Shown: one piece after another, positions 13,251-24,500 of the stretch | How positions within the stretch are numbered: position 1 is the stretch's first letter | How the letters are laid out: each line of letters opens with the position of its first letter | Assembly: GCA_030141605.1 (NCBI GenBank) | Contig: JAQGDQ010000005.1 | Coordinates: 1,118,180-1,178,179 of the forward strand | DNA length: 60,000 nt | Direction: 5' to 3' | Source of the DNA: Tubiluchus corallicola | Taxonomy: Eukaryota; Priapulida; Priapulimorpha; Priapulimorphida; Tubiluchidae | The notes under the pieces: generated by a model | Seen by the model: only the letters and a program-made list of their open reading frames with translations | Databases searched by the model: none | What the model was told of the DNA's origin: nothing | Made by a program: the position numbers and the translations under genes

Positions 13251-15491
13251 TTTTGCACTAAATGCACACCTCATCAAGACTCATGAATCTTGAGACTCAT
13301 TTTAATGGCAAGCAGAATACATACAGCAAAATTATCTGAGGAAGTAGATGAAGATTTTCCATTTCACTAAAATGTTGCAAAATAATTTATATCAGATTAA
13401 GTCATTTCATTTTATAATAGTAGTATGGCAAGCCAATCTTTAAGTGCACACATTAAACATACACTATTAGGTAATTTAACACGAGACAACATATATGTTC
13501 GTACAACAGCATGATGTGGAAATCATATTGCAGCATCAAAAAAGGAAACAGATGCATTTTACAAAAGCTTTCTTAAAATCAAGTGCCAAATATGCAACAG
13601 AGAAAAATCTGAAATACTCGCTACTTAAAAAAGCCAAAAACGAAAGGTTAAGATAGATATGACAAACAAATGTGAAACTGCAGGCATTATAACCTCTGGA
13701 TATAAAGAATTATCAAGGATGAAACCATTTCAACACCAGAAAATACAGGAAAACACATTGCCCATAAACAGGAGTGTTCTCGAAAATTATATAAAGGTTT
13801 CCTACCTGCAATGTTTGAATAGAGCTCAAGAGAAGAAAACAGTATTAAGTGAATGATTGGGCCAGTTGATGACAGACCATTATTATCTTGGCTGGGTCAT
13901 GGTACTAACTCACTCTGTTAATATTAGGCAAATAGCTGTTCAGACCATCCTAATTTTCTAACGACAATATTTAAACGAATGCTTACTAATGCACATACAA
14001 TACAAAGTAAAACAGTTTTTTTAATTTATGTACACCTATAACGCTTAAGCAGAACACTTAAACCTAGAGCTATTGTAAACATGCATGTAAATAAAGATCT
14101 ATTGGTGACACAAAACGCATTTACTGTCAAGGACGGTGTCAGTTTGGTCCAGGTAGTCAAAAGCACTTTGTCATAATTAAAAAACTACCTACCAATTTAC
14201 TACAAAAATGAACAGATATTTCTGATGTCACATTTAAAACCACACTCGTAGCTGTATAAAACAGCATACATAAACTTATGTACCGCTAAAAGAAATTTTT
14301 AAAACAATCATTTATATAGAATTACTAATTTAAAAACTACTGCCACAGTGCAATTCATGACATCTTAAATGAACCTATTATTAGTTGCCTATAAAAATCA
14401 ATGAGAATCATCTTTAATCATCTATTGCACTACTTGCAGAGATGGGCTATCGATAAATGAGTCACAATTCACATGATATTAAGTCGACTACTTACTTATC
14501 AGTCTTTAAATTAATGAACAAATGAAAATTACCAATATTTATATAGAGATTTATAACTTTTCTGTATTTTATGTTTCTGTTGCTAGTGTAACAATTTTGA
14601 GCTCAAATGGGTGTGAAAATACTTAGCAACCAACAAATAAAACAGAAAATAAATTTAGTACCTTCAGTCTAGCAATGCAAAGCCCAATTTCAACTTGTCA
14701 ATGACTAACATGTTCTGACATAGACCAAGCAGGACACAAACACCCCTTATATCTGCCGCCATAAACATTTGTTACTTTTCGTAACGCCTTTTCTTGCCAA
14801 GATTTTACAGAAAATCAAAAGTAGCAAACATCGTTTGCATCTGTACAAAGTGAAATTTTAATGGCACAATATGACCAATATTGTGGTATTGGCGACCCTA
14901 CTGTTAGCAATAACAATGCAAGCTTTTATCTATGACATGACAAAGTTTACATGTGACAACTAGTAGAATGAAATACTGTGAATCAGAACACACGGTGATT
15001 CATCGACAAAAAGTAAAGACAATTTAGACATCCCAGAATTGCAGCACCAAAAAAGGAACATTTGCTGAAACCTGTAACTAGGTACCTGTGGCAAAAACTT
15101 CTAATGATACAGAGCAGTTGTTCCCAGACTTTGCACAACAGAAGCATTCACAGCAAAGGAATTTTGATGAGAATAAATAAGTAATACTTACACATTATAA
15201 TTATGACAGCTGGATCACTACTGGCTCATATGCAGTGAAGAATTTTGTTCATTTTCAAGAAGGAACAATGGGACAACTATCTGTTACAGTCTGTATGTTA
15301 ACAAATCACTTTAGTTTGTATTCTTATTGAAAATGTTACTCTATTGCCATTAAATGTGCAAATTCTTACATGAGTTTGCTAAGAAAAAATTTCGGAAAAT
15401 AATTCAATAACTGACTGCAGCAATTTACACTCTCCACAAATCTAACGACAACAAAAAACTGAACAATTCAATTAACTAGCGGAAAAATTTG
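13251..15491. other. AT-rich DNA downstream of the DCUN1D3-like stop, probable 3' UTR
   Basis: No coding signal is seen on either strand. By position, at least the part nearest 15491 is probably the 3' untranslated region of the minus-strand gene. Confidence 0.35.
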
Positions 15492-16385
15492 TCACACGTC
15501 ATCCACATGACAAGGTTCCTGAGCTGTCATTGTATTCTGATTAGTTTGGTCGTTTTCGTATTCCACGAAATCATCAAATAGACTAGGCCAGGCTTCTGTG
15601 TCATCGTAACTACTCAAGTCATTACCAACAGATTCGGTAAAGTTTAGAAACATAAACCAAGTGTCCTTTGGGATGCCGCGTATATGAGGATGTTTTTCTA
15701 AGAATGAAAGCCATCGTTTCAGTATAGGCGGCTCCTTCTGGGAAAACACTAACCTCCACAAACTTGTTGCAATGTCGGTTGGTAGAATACGTTGACCAAT
15801 GTCCGCATCCAGCCCGAACTTGAACGTCCATCGATACAAGTCCTTGAATTTTTCATGGTCGCGCACTTCTTGCAGAATTTCTGGGAAACTGTCTCTAATT
15901 CCACGCAAATTGTCCACATGTAACTGCTTGCAACCAGTCAAAAACTCAGAACGAGTGAACTTACACATTGTTTCACAATTAAACTTCCATGCTAGTACTA
16001 GCATCTTAAATTCTTCCGGCTGAACATCCAGATCATGGCATAATTTTTCTACACCTTCCGATAAAATGACATCTTCATCTGGGTCTTTATACACATCAAA
16101 AAGAGCTTGAATTTTGGCTTCAGATATTTCTTTGCTTAATGATTTCCGGCTGTCACCACGATGATGTAATGGAGGAATTCTGGGACAAGGAAACAGCCGT
16201 TGCCTGTCTCCAGAAGACTGCATCTTACTCGTCCCATTTGTATATGTTTCTGGAAGAGTAGACTTCATGTCAGCTTGATGTTCAACTAGCACAGTGGAAT
16301 GACCTCCCACCAATGTCTGGCCACCCGCAGAAGTACTACGATCGGACGCTTCTCTCTTAGTGCAGCAAGAGAAGCACTTCCCCAT
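15492..16385 (-). CDS. DCUN1D3: DCN1-like protein 3 (DCUN1D3 family), cullin neddylation factor
   Basis: A single uninterrupted frame codes 297 residues, close to human DCNL3 (304). The first in-frame ATG gives MGKCFSCC: Gly2 suits N-myristoylation and the nearby cysteines suit palmitoylation, as in DCNL3 proteins that sit at the membrane. Residues up to about 85 are Ser/Thr-rich and poorly conserved. The potentiating-neddylation (PONY/DCUN1) domain spans about 87-280, with hallmark blocks LAWKFNCETMCKFTRSEF, KFKDLYRWTFKFGLD, and the C-terminal DTWFMFLNFTESVG and AWPSLFDDFVEY. Known family role: binding a cullin and an acetylated NEDD8 E2 to promote or tune cullin neddylation. DCNL3 recruits CUL3 to membranes. 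The coding region has no intron. An apparent longer frame upstream has no ATG, so 16385 is the start. Confidence 0.93.
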   Translation of the reverse strand: MGKCFSCCTKREASDRSTSAGGQTLVGGHSTVLVEHQADMKSTLPETYTNGTSKMQSSGDRQRLFPCPRIPPLHHRGDSRKSLSKEISEAKIQALFDVYKDPDEDVILSEGVEKLCHDLDVQPEEFKMLVLAWKFNCETMCKFTRSEFLTGCKQLHVDNLRGIRDSFPEILQEVRDHEKFKDLYRWTFKFGLDADIGQRILPTDIATSLWRLVFSQKEPPILKRWLSFLEKHPHIRGIPKDTWFMFLNFTESVGNDLSSYDDTEAWPSLFDDFVEYENDQTNQNTMTAQEPCHVDDV

Positions 16386-16404
16386 TGGCACAGAAAACAA
16401 GATT

Positions 16405-16413
16405 CTAATTCAT
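16405..16413 (-). promoter_or_regulatory. Two-codon upstream ORF (ATG AAT TAG)
   Basis: A minimal start-to-stop frame lies 19 bases before the DCUN1D3-like ATG and in another frame. If it is in the mRNA leader, it could lower or condition translation of the main frame. Immediately upstream is ctaacag, which could also be a 3' splice site, so the leader boundary is uncertain. Confidence 0.35.
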
Positions 16414-17672
16414 CTGTTAGGCCCAATCCTTCGCTCACATTGCCACAAACTAAAATAATACAATTGGCAATTAAAGACTAATAACAATTATTACTAAATG
16501 TTGTAACAATTAATCGGTGTAACGCCACACAAGAAAACAATTCTGTTAGTAGACTACTGATAGCCAAAGGCAGCAAAAATTTGAAGCGCAATGCACCCAA
16601 GTGTCCCCCTAGAAAACTATTTGGAAAAAATGAATTAAACTCCTGCTTGCACTACCTTAGCTAACGGTACTCAACATTTTCTAGTCTTTTGTTACAGGTT
16701 TAGATAACTTAATCGACCCACAAAGTAACAATGAAATAAAATAAATAAACAACATTTACAGAAACGAATAAACATTTATACTAGATGCATGAGGTCATAA
16801 AAAGCAAATCTTTGAACGTGAGCATGAAAAATCTGCACAAACGAGGGTTTAGATAGGCTAAGTTGGCAAACAATGTAATCAGGGACACACAGGCTTTATT
16901 TGTATGATTGACTAGGTAATACACTTGCCCTTGCAAATTTATGAGCAGTGGGCTACTACAAAAAGCAAAATCAGTTGTCCTGCTTCTAAATGTTAACAGC
17001 TAATCAGTTGGATAACATATAAAGACAAGCATTTATGCATATTTGGCATTATTTGCAGGGTTTATAACATTTGCTCTTGCTAATGAACAGTCTATTTGGA
17101 CTGCTACATTATTACGAGGAGTGTATTTATTATACACTATACGCCGAAGGTTCTACCTTCAACGCATGCTTAAAATTGGAATCTCGTGAATTAGTGTCGT
17201 TTTTAGTCAGCAGATATTGCCGCATATCTGTAAATGCTAGTCATGAGCTATAGGGACTTAGCAGTGGGTGCCTTTTCTATTATAGAATAAAAGTATAAGA
17301 TGTCAACTTGCATTATTTCAAAAAATACAGAGCACAACAACGGTATAAGGCTGCAATTGATATTAAATGTTACTATAATCAAAGTACGTTACATTAGCTA
17401 CACATTATTTTAAAGATCACAGTTTCAGTCAAACAGCAGATCACTTTAAAGAGAATAATGTGTGATATTATTTACTAAAAGTAATTAAAATTTTGATAGT
17501 CTAGTTATTAAATTCGTTGTAATAAACATGATTTTTCAATAGCTATAAAAGTTTTCTTACCATTAAAATTGTAGATTTCACATATTAACTTTCACTTTGT
17601 TACAGTACTGTTAAGATTTCTATATATAAACATTTTTGAGGTAATCGTTTACAAACATTTTTGAAAAAAGTG
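16414..17672. other. Region upstream of the DCUN1D3-like gene
   Basis: This AT-rich stretch should contain the promoter and any 5' UTR exon of the minus-strand gene. I found no clear TATA box, initiator or further coding exon. Confidence 0.35.
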
Positions 17673-18472
17673 CAGTCAAACCTGTTTATACTGTCCTTAT
17701 ACAACACAGACACACAATACATTAGTAATATTTACAAAATTATTCGTAATAGCTACATATTACATATACATTTACATTACACACCAAACACATAACGAGG
17801 TATGTTAAACTTTGCCATAGATCAATCACAGAAGAGTCAGACAATAGTACACAGGTAAAGACCTAAACTTTCATTCTAAAGATTAATAAATTAAAAAAAA
17901 TTATTAAATTAATCATCTTCTGAATTAATGACTCATTCAACGTCAATCATCTTTATCAAGAACATTTTGTTTACATAATAAATGTGCCTTGTATTCAATT
18001 ATAAACATGTAATAGGCTGAAGGCCCACTGTTGCACTAGAACCATGTATATGTAAAAAACAGGCTAACTTAAATTATATCTGCAAACTTCCTGTTGGGAT
18101 TTCCTTAGGATGATTCTTAGAAATCAACGAAAATCACAATTATTATGGCAAAAAAAGATCTATGTGTTTTTTGCCAGTTGCCATTATGACCGTACCTGCT
18201 TGACAATAATATCAAAGCTGTTAATCTTTTACTATTGTGATTTATGTTTTACAGTACAGCTCACAAACAAAGCATGATAACCTGCATTATTTTATACCAC
18301 ACGTGACGTCCAGTCAGTGTAAGTGACACAGCCGAGCATATAGCAGCTTCGAATAGCTGGCATAATATCAAGGTTGCTGGAGCGGCCGACGGTATTGCCC
18401 CACTGAATATGTATATTAATATGCCAGGCAGAAGGCGGGTAACAGGTTTCACGGTATAACAAGGTTTTACTG
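17673..18472. mobile_element. Non-autonomous pogo/Tigger-like DNA transposon remnant
   Basis: The left end reads CAGTCAAACCTGTTTATAC and the right end, read from the other strand, CAGTAAAACCTTGTTATAC. These match each other at most positions and follow the CAGT...AACCT...TTATA pattern of pogo/Tigger ends. The right end is followed by TA, the expected target site; the left flank is tg, so the duplication has decayed or the left end is off by a few bases. The interior of about 800 bp has no transposase frame. Confidence 0.5.
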
Positions 18473-18592
18473 TAATTATCTATAAACATTTTCAAAGTAA
18501 TTGTCTTGATCTGATTATTTATAAGTGCTTCAACCTCCAACACTGTGTCAATCTGACACATGGAAATTGGCTAGCAGCATAATACGTGATTT

Positions 18593-18805
18593 GGCATGGG
18601 CACTCTAAACAAACATAGCTCTGCCATGGGGAAAACGGTCATGTTAGAAAGGAGTTTTATTAAATGTATAGGTATGCAGTAAACAACTGCCAAAAGTTTC
18701 AGTCATATCAACTCGTATTTTTTAATTTAAGGCACAAAAGGCTATTATAAGGTTACAGTTTTCCCCAAGAGTGCAGCCATGTTTGTTTACAGCGTTCACG
18801 CATGC
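18593..18805. repeat. Inverted-repeat (foldback) element
   Basis: The arm at about 18593-18650 (taaacaaacat, then ggggaaaac) is matched inverted by about 18755-18805 (gttttcccc, then atgtttgttta). The two arms of about 50 bp flank an AT-rich centre. No coding content is present. It is probably a MITE-like remnant. Confidence 0.45.
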
Positions 18806-19387
18806 TTTATGCCTTTTATAATTCACTGTATTTATAACTGCACGCATGTCTGGTCAACAGTTGCATCAACTTTTTACAACGAAAATAATGGGTGAGCATG
18901 CACCTACGTAACAAATCGGATCAAGAAAACCGATACTGATTTGTAGAAATGCTTAGTATTTTTTTATCTACTAAAAATCATGTATATTATGTTGGATTCA
19001 ATAATTATAATATAATGAGCTTGGTTCTAATAACAAACTATAATACTGGCCATTATTCTATTTAAAAAATTTACTTGTGGTAAAAATTGTGATTACTAAG
19101 ATAATTACTTATTGTGGAATGTACAAATTCAATTTGATACTTGTAATATTTAATATTAGCTGCAATCCTATCATACTATACAGCCCTATACTTTCAATTA
19201 ATATTGATAATAATAATCTGCCTAAATGTTATTTGAAAGGTCAGAGTACAGACCCAAATAAACCCGTATAGGCCTTCATATTTTTTTACTTAAAAATACC
19301 TGCATATGCACATTTATTTGGAATGTAAGAGTCATGATGAAGAATTCTTTTTCAAATACCTCTAGACAATCTAAACAAAAAATTACT

Positions 19388-19450
19388 TGACTTAGATCCG
19401 GATACGGACAACCGAATTGATCCGTGTTCGGCGTGAATCCAGTGTAATCC
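19388..19450 (-). other. GC-rich islet with a short open frame, possible exon
   Basis: On the minus strand a plausible acceptor (gttgcttatattttttag) is followed by a frame starting DYTGFTPNTDQFGCPYPDL, and gtcaagt could serve as donor. Base composition is much richer in GC than its surroundings, which is how real exons look in this window. I recognise no family. It could be an exon of an unseen gene, an alternative TAB1 3' exon, or debris from a mobile element. Confidence 0.25.
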
Positions 19451-19599
19451 TAAAAAATATAAGCAACAAAAATAAGAAAAGACTTTACAGTAGCTATATG
19501 AGAAAGCACTTCAAAACATCTGCACCAGCTAATAGGGGCTATGCACAATAATTCATTGCACATTTATTTATAAGCTTATGAAAATGGAAACTACTGTAA

Positions 19600-20230
19600 G
19601 ACATGAAATATGCCACTAGCTGAAGTAGGACACTTCCACTAAAGAACGTGCTAAATTTGCAGAGAAGCAATGTCGTACATGCAGCCAAAGTAGGGCACTG
19701 GCGAATTCTATCGAGAATTGAGGATAATATGACATAATAAAACATAAAACTAAATTTGTTTTAGAAAAAAGTAACTTTATAATAATGAAGGATAGTCCTT
19801 GACAATTTACAAATGTATTTTTTACAATAATATCATCATTATATTAGATCCATTAATATCAACGTAACATCAAACTAACTAATGCTTTAAAGAGAGAAAC
19901 TATGTAGGGCACATAGCTCGCTAGCCCGTTCAGTTAGTAGAAAATAATTATTTGTCCAAGAGGTAGTAAAACTGATCATCTGTCTGTGAAGCAACACAAT
20001 ATAAAAAATGATATACCTTAAGCAAATGTTGGAATCGTCTAAAAAGCGAGCTTATTTCACTTCAAAAATATATCAGTCGCTGCCAGTACAGTTAGCGACT
20101 CAATTCGTGACCTGTCTCTAGTGTCCTACTTGGGCAGCCAATATACGACGCGTCCTACTTGAGCTAGCCCATGTATGCCAATTACTTCGGCTAGTGTCCT
20201 ACTCTGCTCCCAACATTACATTAGTAAACG
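19600..20230. repeat. Foldback repeat with AGTAGGACAC motif
   Basis: The left side (19610-19740) carries agctgaagtaggacact and gcagccaaagtagggcact. The right side (20080-20230) carries the same elements inverted (agtgtcctacttgggcagc, ttcggctagtgtcctact). A GAATT...GAG stretch is also shared. It resembles a degraded non-autonomous inverted-repeat element with internal motif duplication. Confidence 0.45.
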
Positions 20231-20814
20231 TTGAAGAAAACAAAGTTAGGGCAAAGAACCAAGGCCAATGTAATATAATGTGTCCTATTATAGGACCATA
20301 ATATTTGCTTGAAGCTTAGCTTTCACTATTAAGTATTAAGCCTAGCAGAAGCACAGCAAAGCAGCCAATACTGTTACTGTCGGGTTTATAAATCACAATA
20401 ATACGATTTGTACACAAGTCTTTTCAATCCGCTGCACTTTGCTTAATACGCGTACGCGTTATCTCCAAAAATGCTCGTTTGCGAAAAAATAAAAATAGCT
20501 TTTTTACTTGTAGTTCAGGCAAATATTCTTTTATTTTCCAAGTCAGCTGCATAAAAAGCATTCAGCCATAACAATATCTCGCGAGAACTACTGTCTGTTC
20601 ATAAATTCTTTTCACGTTCACGACGCACGGGTGAACATGTTCAGAAGATCAAAGAAGATGACAAAACCTCGCGGTAAACCATAGATCCGGATGAGCAGCT
20701 CAAAGCTTTCTAAGTAACCACATTGCCATTTTTCAGAATTTGGAATACATGGCAAACGAACTGGTAGTTTAAAATAAAATAATAAAGTATCCTAATAATA
20801 TAATTTTAATGTAG

Positions 20815-20820
20815 TTTATT
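20815..20820 (-). terminator. Candidate poly(A) signal of TAB1
   Basis: TTTATT on the plus strand is AATAAA on the minus strand, about 765 bases after the TAB1 stop codon. Use is inferred only from position. Confidence 0.35.
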
Positions 20821-21584
20821 GGCGTGCAAAGAACATAACAATACAGTCTCCTCAAATATAACCACATCTGGGGACTGTGGTGAGACGTATGGATAGCCAC
20901 AACAACAAAGTCACAAATTAATATATTAAAATAACAACTAAGACATTAAATAATTACTGAGTACTTTAACATATTATAAAAAAACTTAATGGCAAAAAAT
21001 CAATTCCATTTCCTTAGGTTTTGCATACCCCCTTACCCCCCCCCCAAAAAAAGTTGTTTCCTACATGTAATATTAAAATAAATCATTTAACTTTGTAATT
21101 GTCAATACAACTAGTCAGATTAGGTTAGCTAGACGACTCCATTTTTATCTGCTACTTTGCACTACAGAAGGCATACATAAAATTACGCTTACACGAGATT
21201 TTTCGGAATTGCATATTTTAAGAAAAACATTCCTCCAATGTTCTTGCAAAATGCGTGCCCTTGCAAAAATACTGAAAATAGGCGTACCAGTAAATATTGC
21301 CTAAGCATGCCTAATGATTGTGCAAGCAGCGATGCACAGTCATAAACATTTATGATGGAAAAATGTCAAAGATAATACTTGTCAATATATGCCAAAGATA
21401 ATAAATGTCTCCATAAAAACGTTTCCATTCTCCAAGACTACTTTGCAATTAAGAAGTTATATGCATAAAATTTAGAATATTTAAACAAGCCAATTTACAT
21501 TTTAATTTAAAATACAGCTGCTACAGAGCTTCTTATAACCAAAAGTATTAGCCTTTTTTAAAAGATAAATCATGTTAATGCAAT

Positions 21585-24500
21585 TTACTCAGAACTATTA
21601 CAAGATTGCTGATTTGAATCAGTATCAGTGTGACTTGTTGCTTCAGTACACACTTCTTCAGCAGTTGCATTATTTGCACAATCTTCACCATGTTTCACAG
21701 TTAGAGCATTTAACAGTCTATCAAGTTCATCCTGCTGGCCAACAGCATCAAATTTCTTAAAAAAATCACTGAAGCTGACATAAGGTTTAATACGATTATT
21801 CTCATCTAATGGAAGAATGCTGCTGCTGTGCTCAATTGATTGCAGGCCACCTGTTGATGACTCGGTACTAGCCATTGTACACGATTGATGCATACCTACA
21901 CCGGTATATGGTTCATCATTGTTATACGTGCCCTGTATTTGCGAAGCATTTGTAGGGTACAAGTTGTCATATAAAGTATTTGTTTGGCTTACTGAACTGG
22001 ATAACTGATAATTAATGTTGCGGACGAGTAATGTAATGTCGTCACGCTTAGTACACAAACTGGCACGTTCTGATCCTGTAAACCATGTGTCATGGTGGAT
22101 TCGAAGAATCTTATCAACTACAGCTTGTGCCACTCCCAGTAATGTTGATTGTACGGCAAATTCTCCAGCCACCATTCCAGCTATATCAGCATTGACTCGA
22201 TCAGTGCCTACAATATAAGATTGGGTATAATAGCTAAATGTACAATAAACAACATCATTTAGATTATAAAAGAATTAATTTACTTTAGACAAAACTATTA
22301 TCCAAGCTGTAACAAGCAATGCCCCAAAAAGCATATTTATCAACATTAAGACAGTTGTATAAATGTGCAAATGGTTGTGAATTTGCTAAATTGTGTAGTT
22401 GAGACTTGCCTGTTGCTTCAATGAGTGTTTTACAGTTGTATAAATATGCAAATGGTTGTGAATTTGCTAAATTGTGTAGCTGAAACTTGCCTGTTATTTC
22501 AATGAGTGTGTTTTACAGTTGTATAAATGTGCAAATGGTTGTGAATTTGCCAAATTGTGTAGCTGAAACTTGCCTGTTATTTCAATGAGTGTTTTACAGT
22601 TATATAAATGTGCAAATGGTTGTGAATTTACTAAATTGTGTAGTTGAGACTTGCCTGTTATTTCAATGAGTGTGTTTTACAGTTGTATAAATGTGCAAAT
22701 GGTTGTGAATTTGCTAAATTGTGTAGCTGAAACTTGCCTGTTATTTCAATGAGTGTGTTACAGTTATATAAATGTGCAAATGGTTGTGAATTTGCTAAAT
22801 TGTGTAGATGAAACTTGCCTGTTATTTCAATGAGTGTTTTACAGTTATATAAATGTGCAAATGGTTGTGAATTTACTAAATTGTGTAGTTGAGACTTGCC
22901 TGTTATTTCAATGAGTGTGTTTTACAGTTGTATAAATGTGCAAATGGTTGTGAATTTGCTAAATTGTGTAGCTGAAACTTGCCTGTTATTTCAATGAGTG
23001 TGTTACAGTTATATAAATGTGCAAATGGTTGTGAATTTGCTAAATTGTGTAGATGAAACTTGCCTGTTATTTCAATGAGTGTTTTACAGTTATATAAATG
23101 TGCAAATGGTTGTGAATTTGCTAAATTGTGTAGTTGAGACTTGCCTGTTGCTTCAATGAGTGTTTTACAGTTGTATAAATGTGCAAATGGTTGTGAATTT
23201 GCTAAATTGTGTAGCTGAAACTTGCCTGTTATTTCAATGAGTGTTTTACAGTTGTATAAATGTGCAAATGTTTGTGAATTTGCTAAATTGTGTAGTTGAG
23301 ACTTGCCTGTTGCTTCAATGAGTGTTTTACAGTTGTATAAATGTGCAAATGGTTGTGAATTTGCTAAATTGTGTAGCTGAAACTTGCCTGCTATTTCAAT
23401 GAGTGTGTTTTACAGTTGTATAAATGTGCAAATGGTTGTGAATTTGCTAAATTGTGTAGCTGAAACTTGCCTGTTGCTTCAATGAGGGTATTATACAGAC
23501 CATCAGTCATTAACATTAAGAAACAGCAAGATTCATCCAATGGAATCCCACCATGGATCTCTGGCTCAGCTATCACAGGTTCTTCTCTCGATGCACTGAA
23601 ATGTAAATATAGTTACAGGGACATTAGGTTTACACAGGAACTTTACCTAGCAACACAATAATGTTGAACCTAAGAAGCATAAAGAATTCAGAAAACATAT
23701 TAATTTTTATCGGTTTTCTACCTCTGTCTTAAACTATGGACACAAAGTTATCTTTAAAATTCAAGTTCCTCTACAAACCACTTGAAGGTACTTAAAGGTA
23801 TCAAACACACCCACAAAGAAATGAAAACATTTGTAAAAACTATTTTACCAAGCAAATTTTTTAAACTTACAGTGTACTTATAAATTTCCGACGTATTAGT
23901 CAAAATAAGTATATTATGAATTTATAAGTACACTATAGAGTAAAGTGAAAAAAGTAAAAGGTCATTTTTCGCGGCGCAGAAAGTTTTTATGAGTAATTTT
24001 CGTTATTAATAAAGACATCTTGCACCTCAACGTGTCGACATCCCTGTAACCTGACTTGAGCATATAGTCACCAATGCTACGAGTGTTTTCCTGATTTCCC
24101 ACACGGTGACACTGTAACAGCTTTTCCACATCAACACCAAGTTGTTGTAACCTGAATAATTCATCTTCATTTTTTAGGCCATGATCAACACTGAGCTGGA
24201 CAACTCGAAGCTGACCTGATGAATCCAGTTTGCACAGAAGTGCTCTGCTATCACCTATAATCAAAAATGAAACAGTGACAATTAACAATGCAGTCAAATC
24301 CTGAAGTACAAGACTGCTCAAGACCAAATCTGAATCTTCATCGCTCAAACCTGAATCCTTATTATGATTCCCCAATACTATTAAAAGCCTCTGCTGTGTA
24401 AAAACTATTAAAAGTACTTAAAACACTGATTTTCTGATTCGCACTTTACATTTTATAACATTCAAGGCATTTGATAAATATTGGTGTTTTAAACAACATT

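Noticed and set aside
16386-16400. Longer DCUN1D3-like start (five more codons)
   Set aside because: The upstream codon is TTG. The first ATG, at 16385, gives the MG-Cys lipidation signal expected of DCNL3.
22351-23498. CRISPR-like array
   Set aside because: The units are contiguous 80-83 bp tandem copies with no unique spacers, in a eukaryotic intron.
23391-23576. TAB1 exon 7 open frame with a 25-residue tail to a stop
   Set aside because: The tail is read-through into the minisatellite. The phase and homology of the next exon support splicing at the GC donor.
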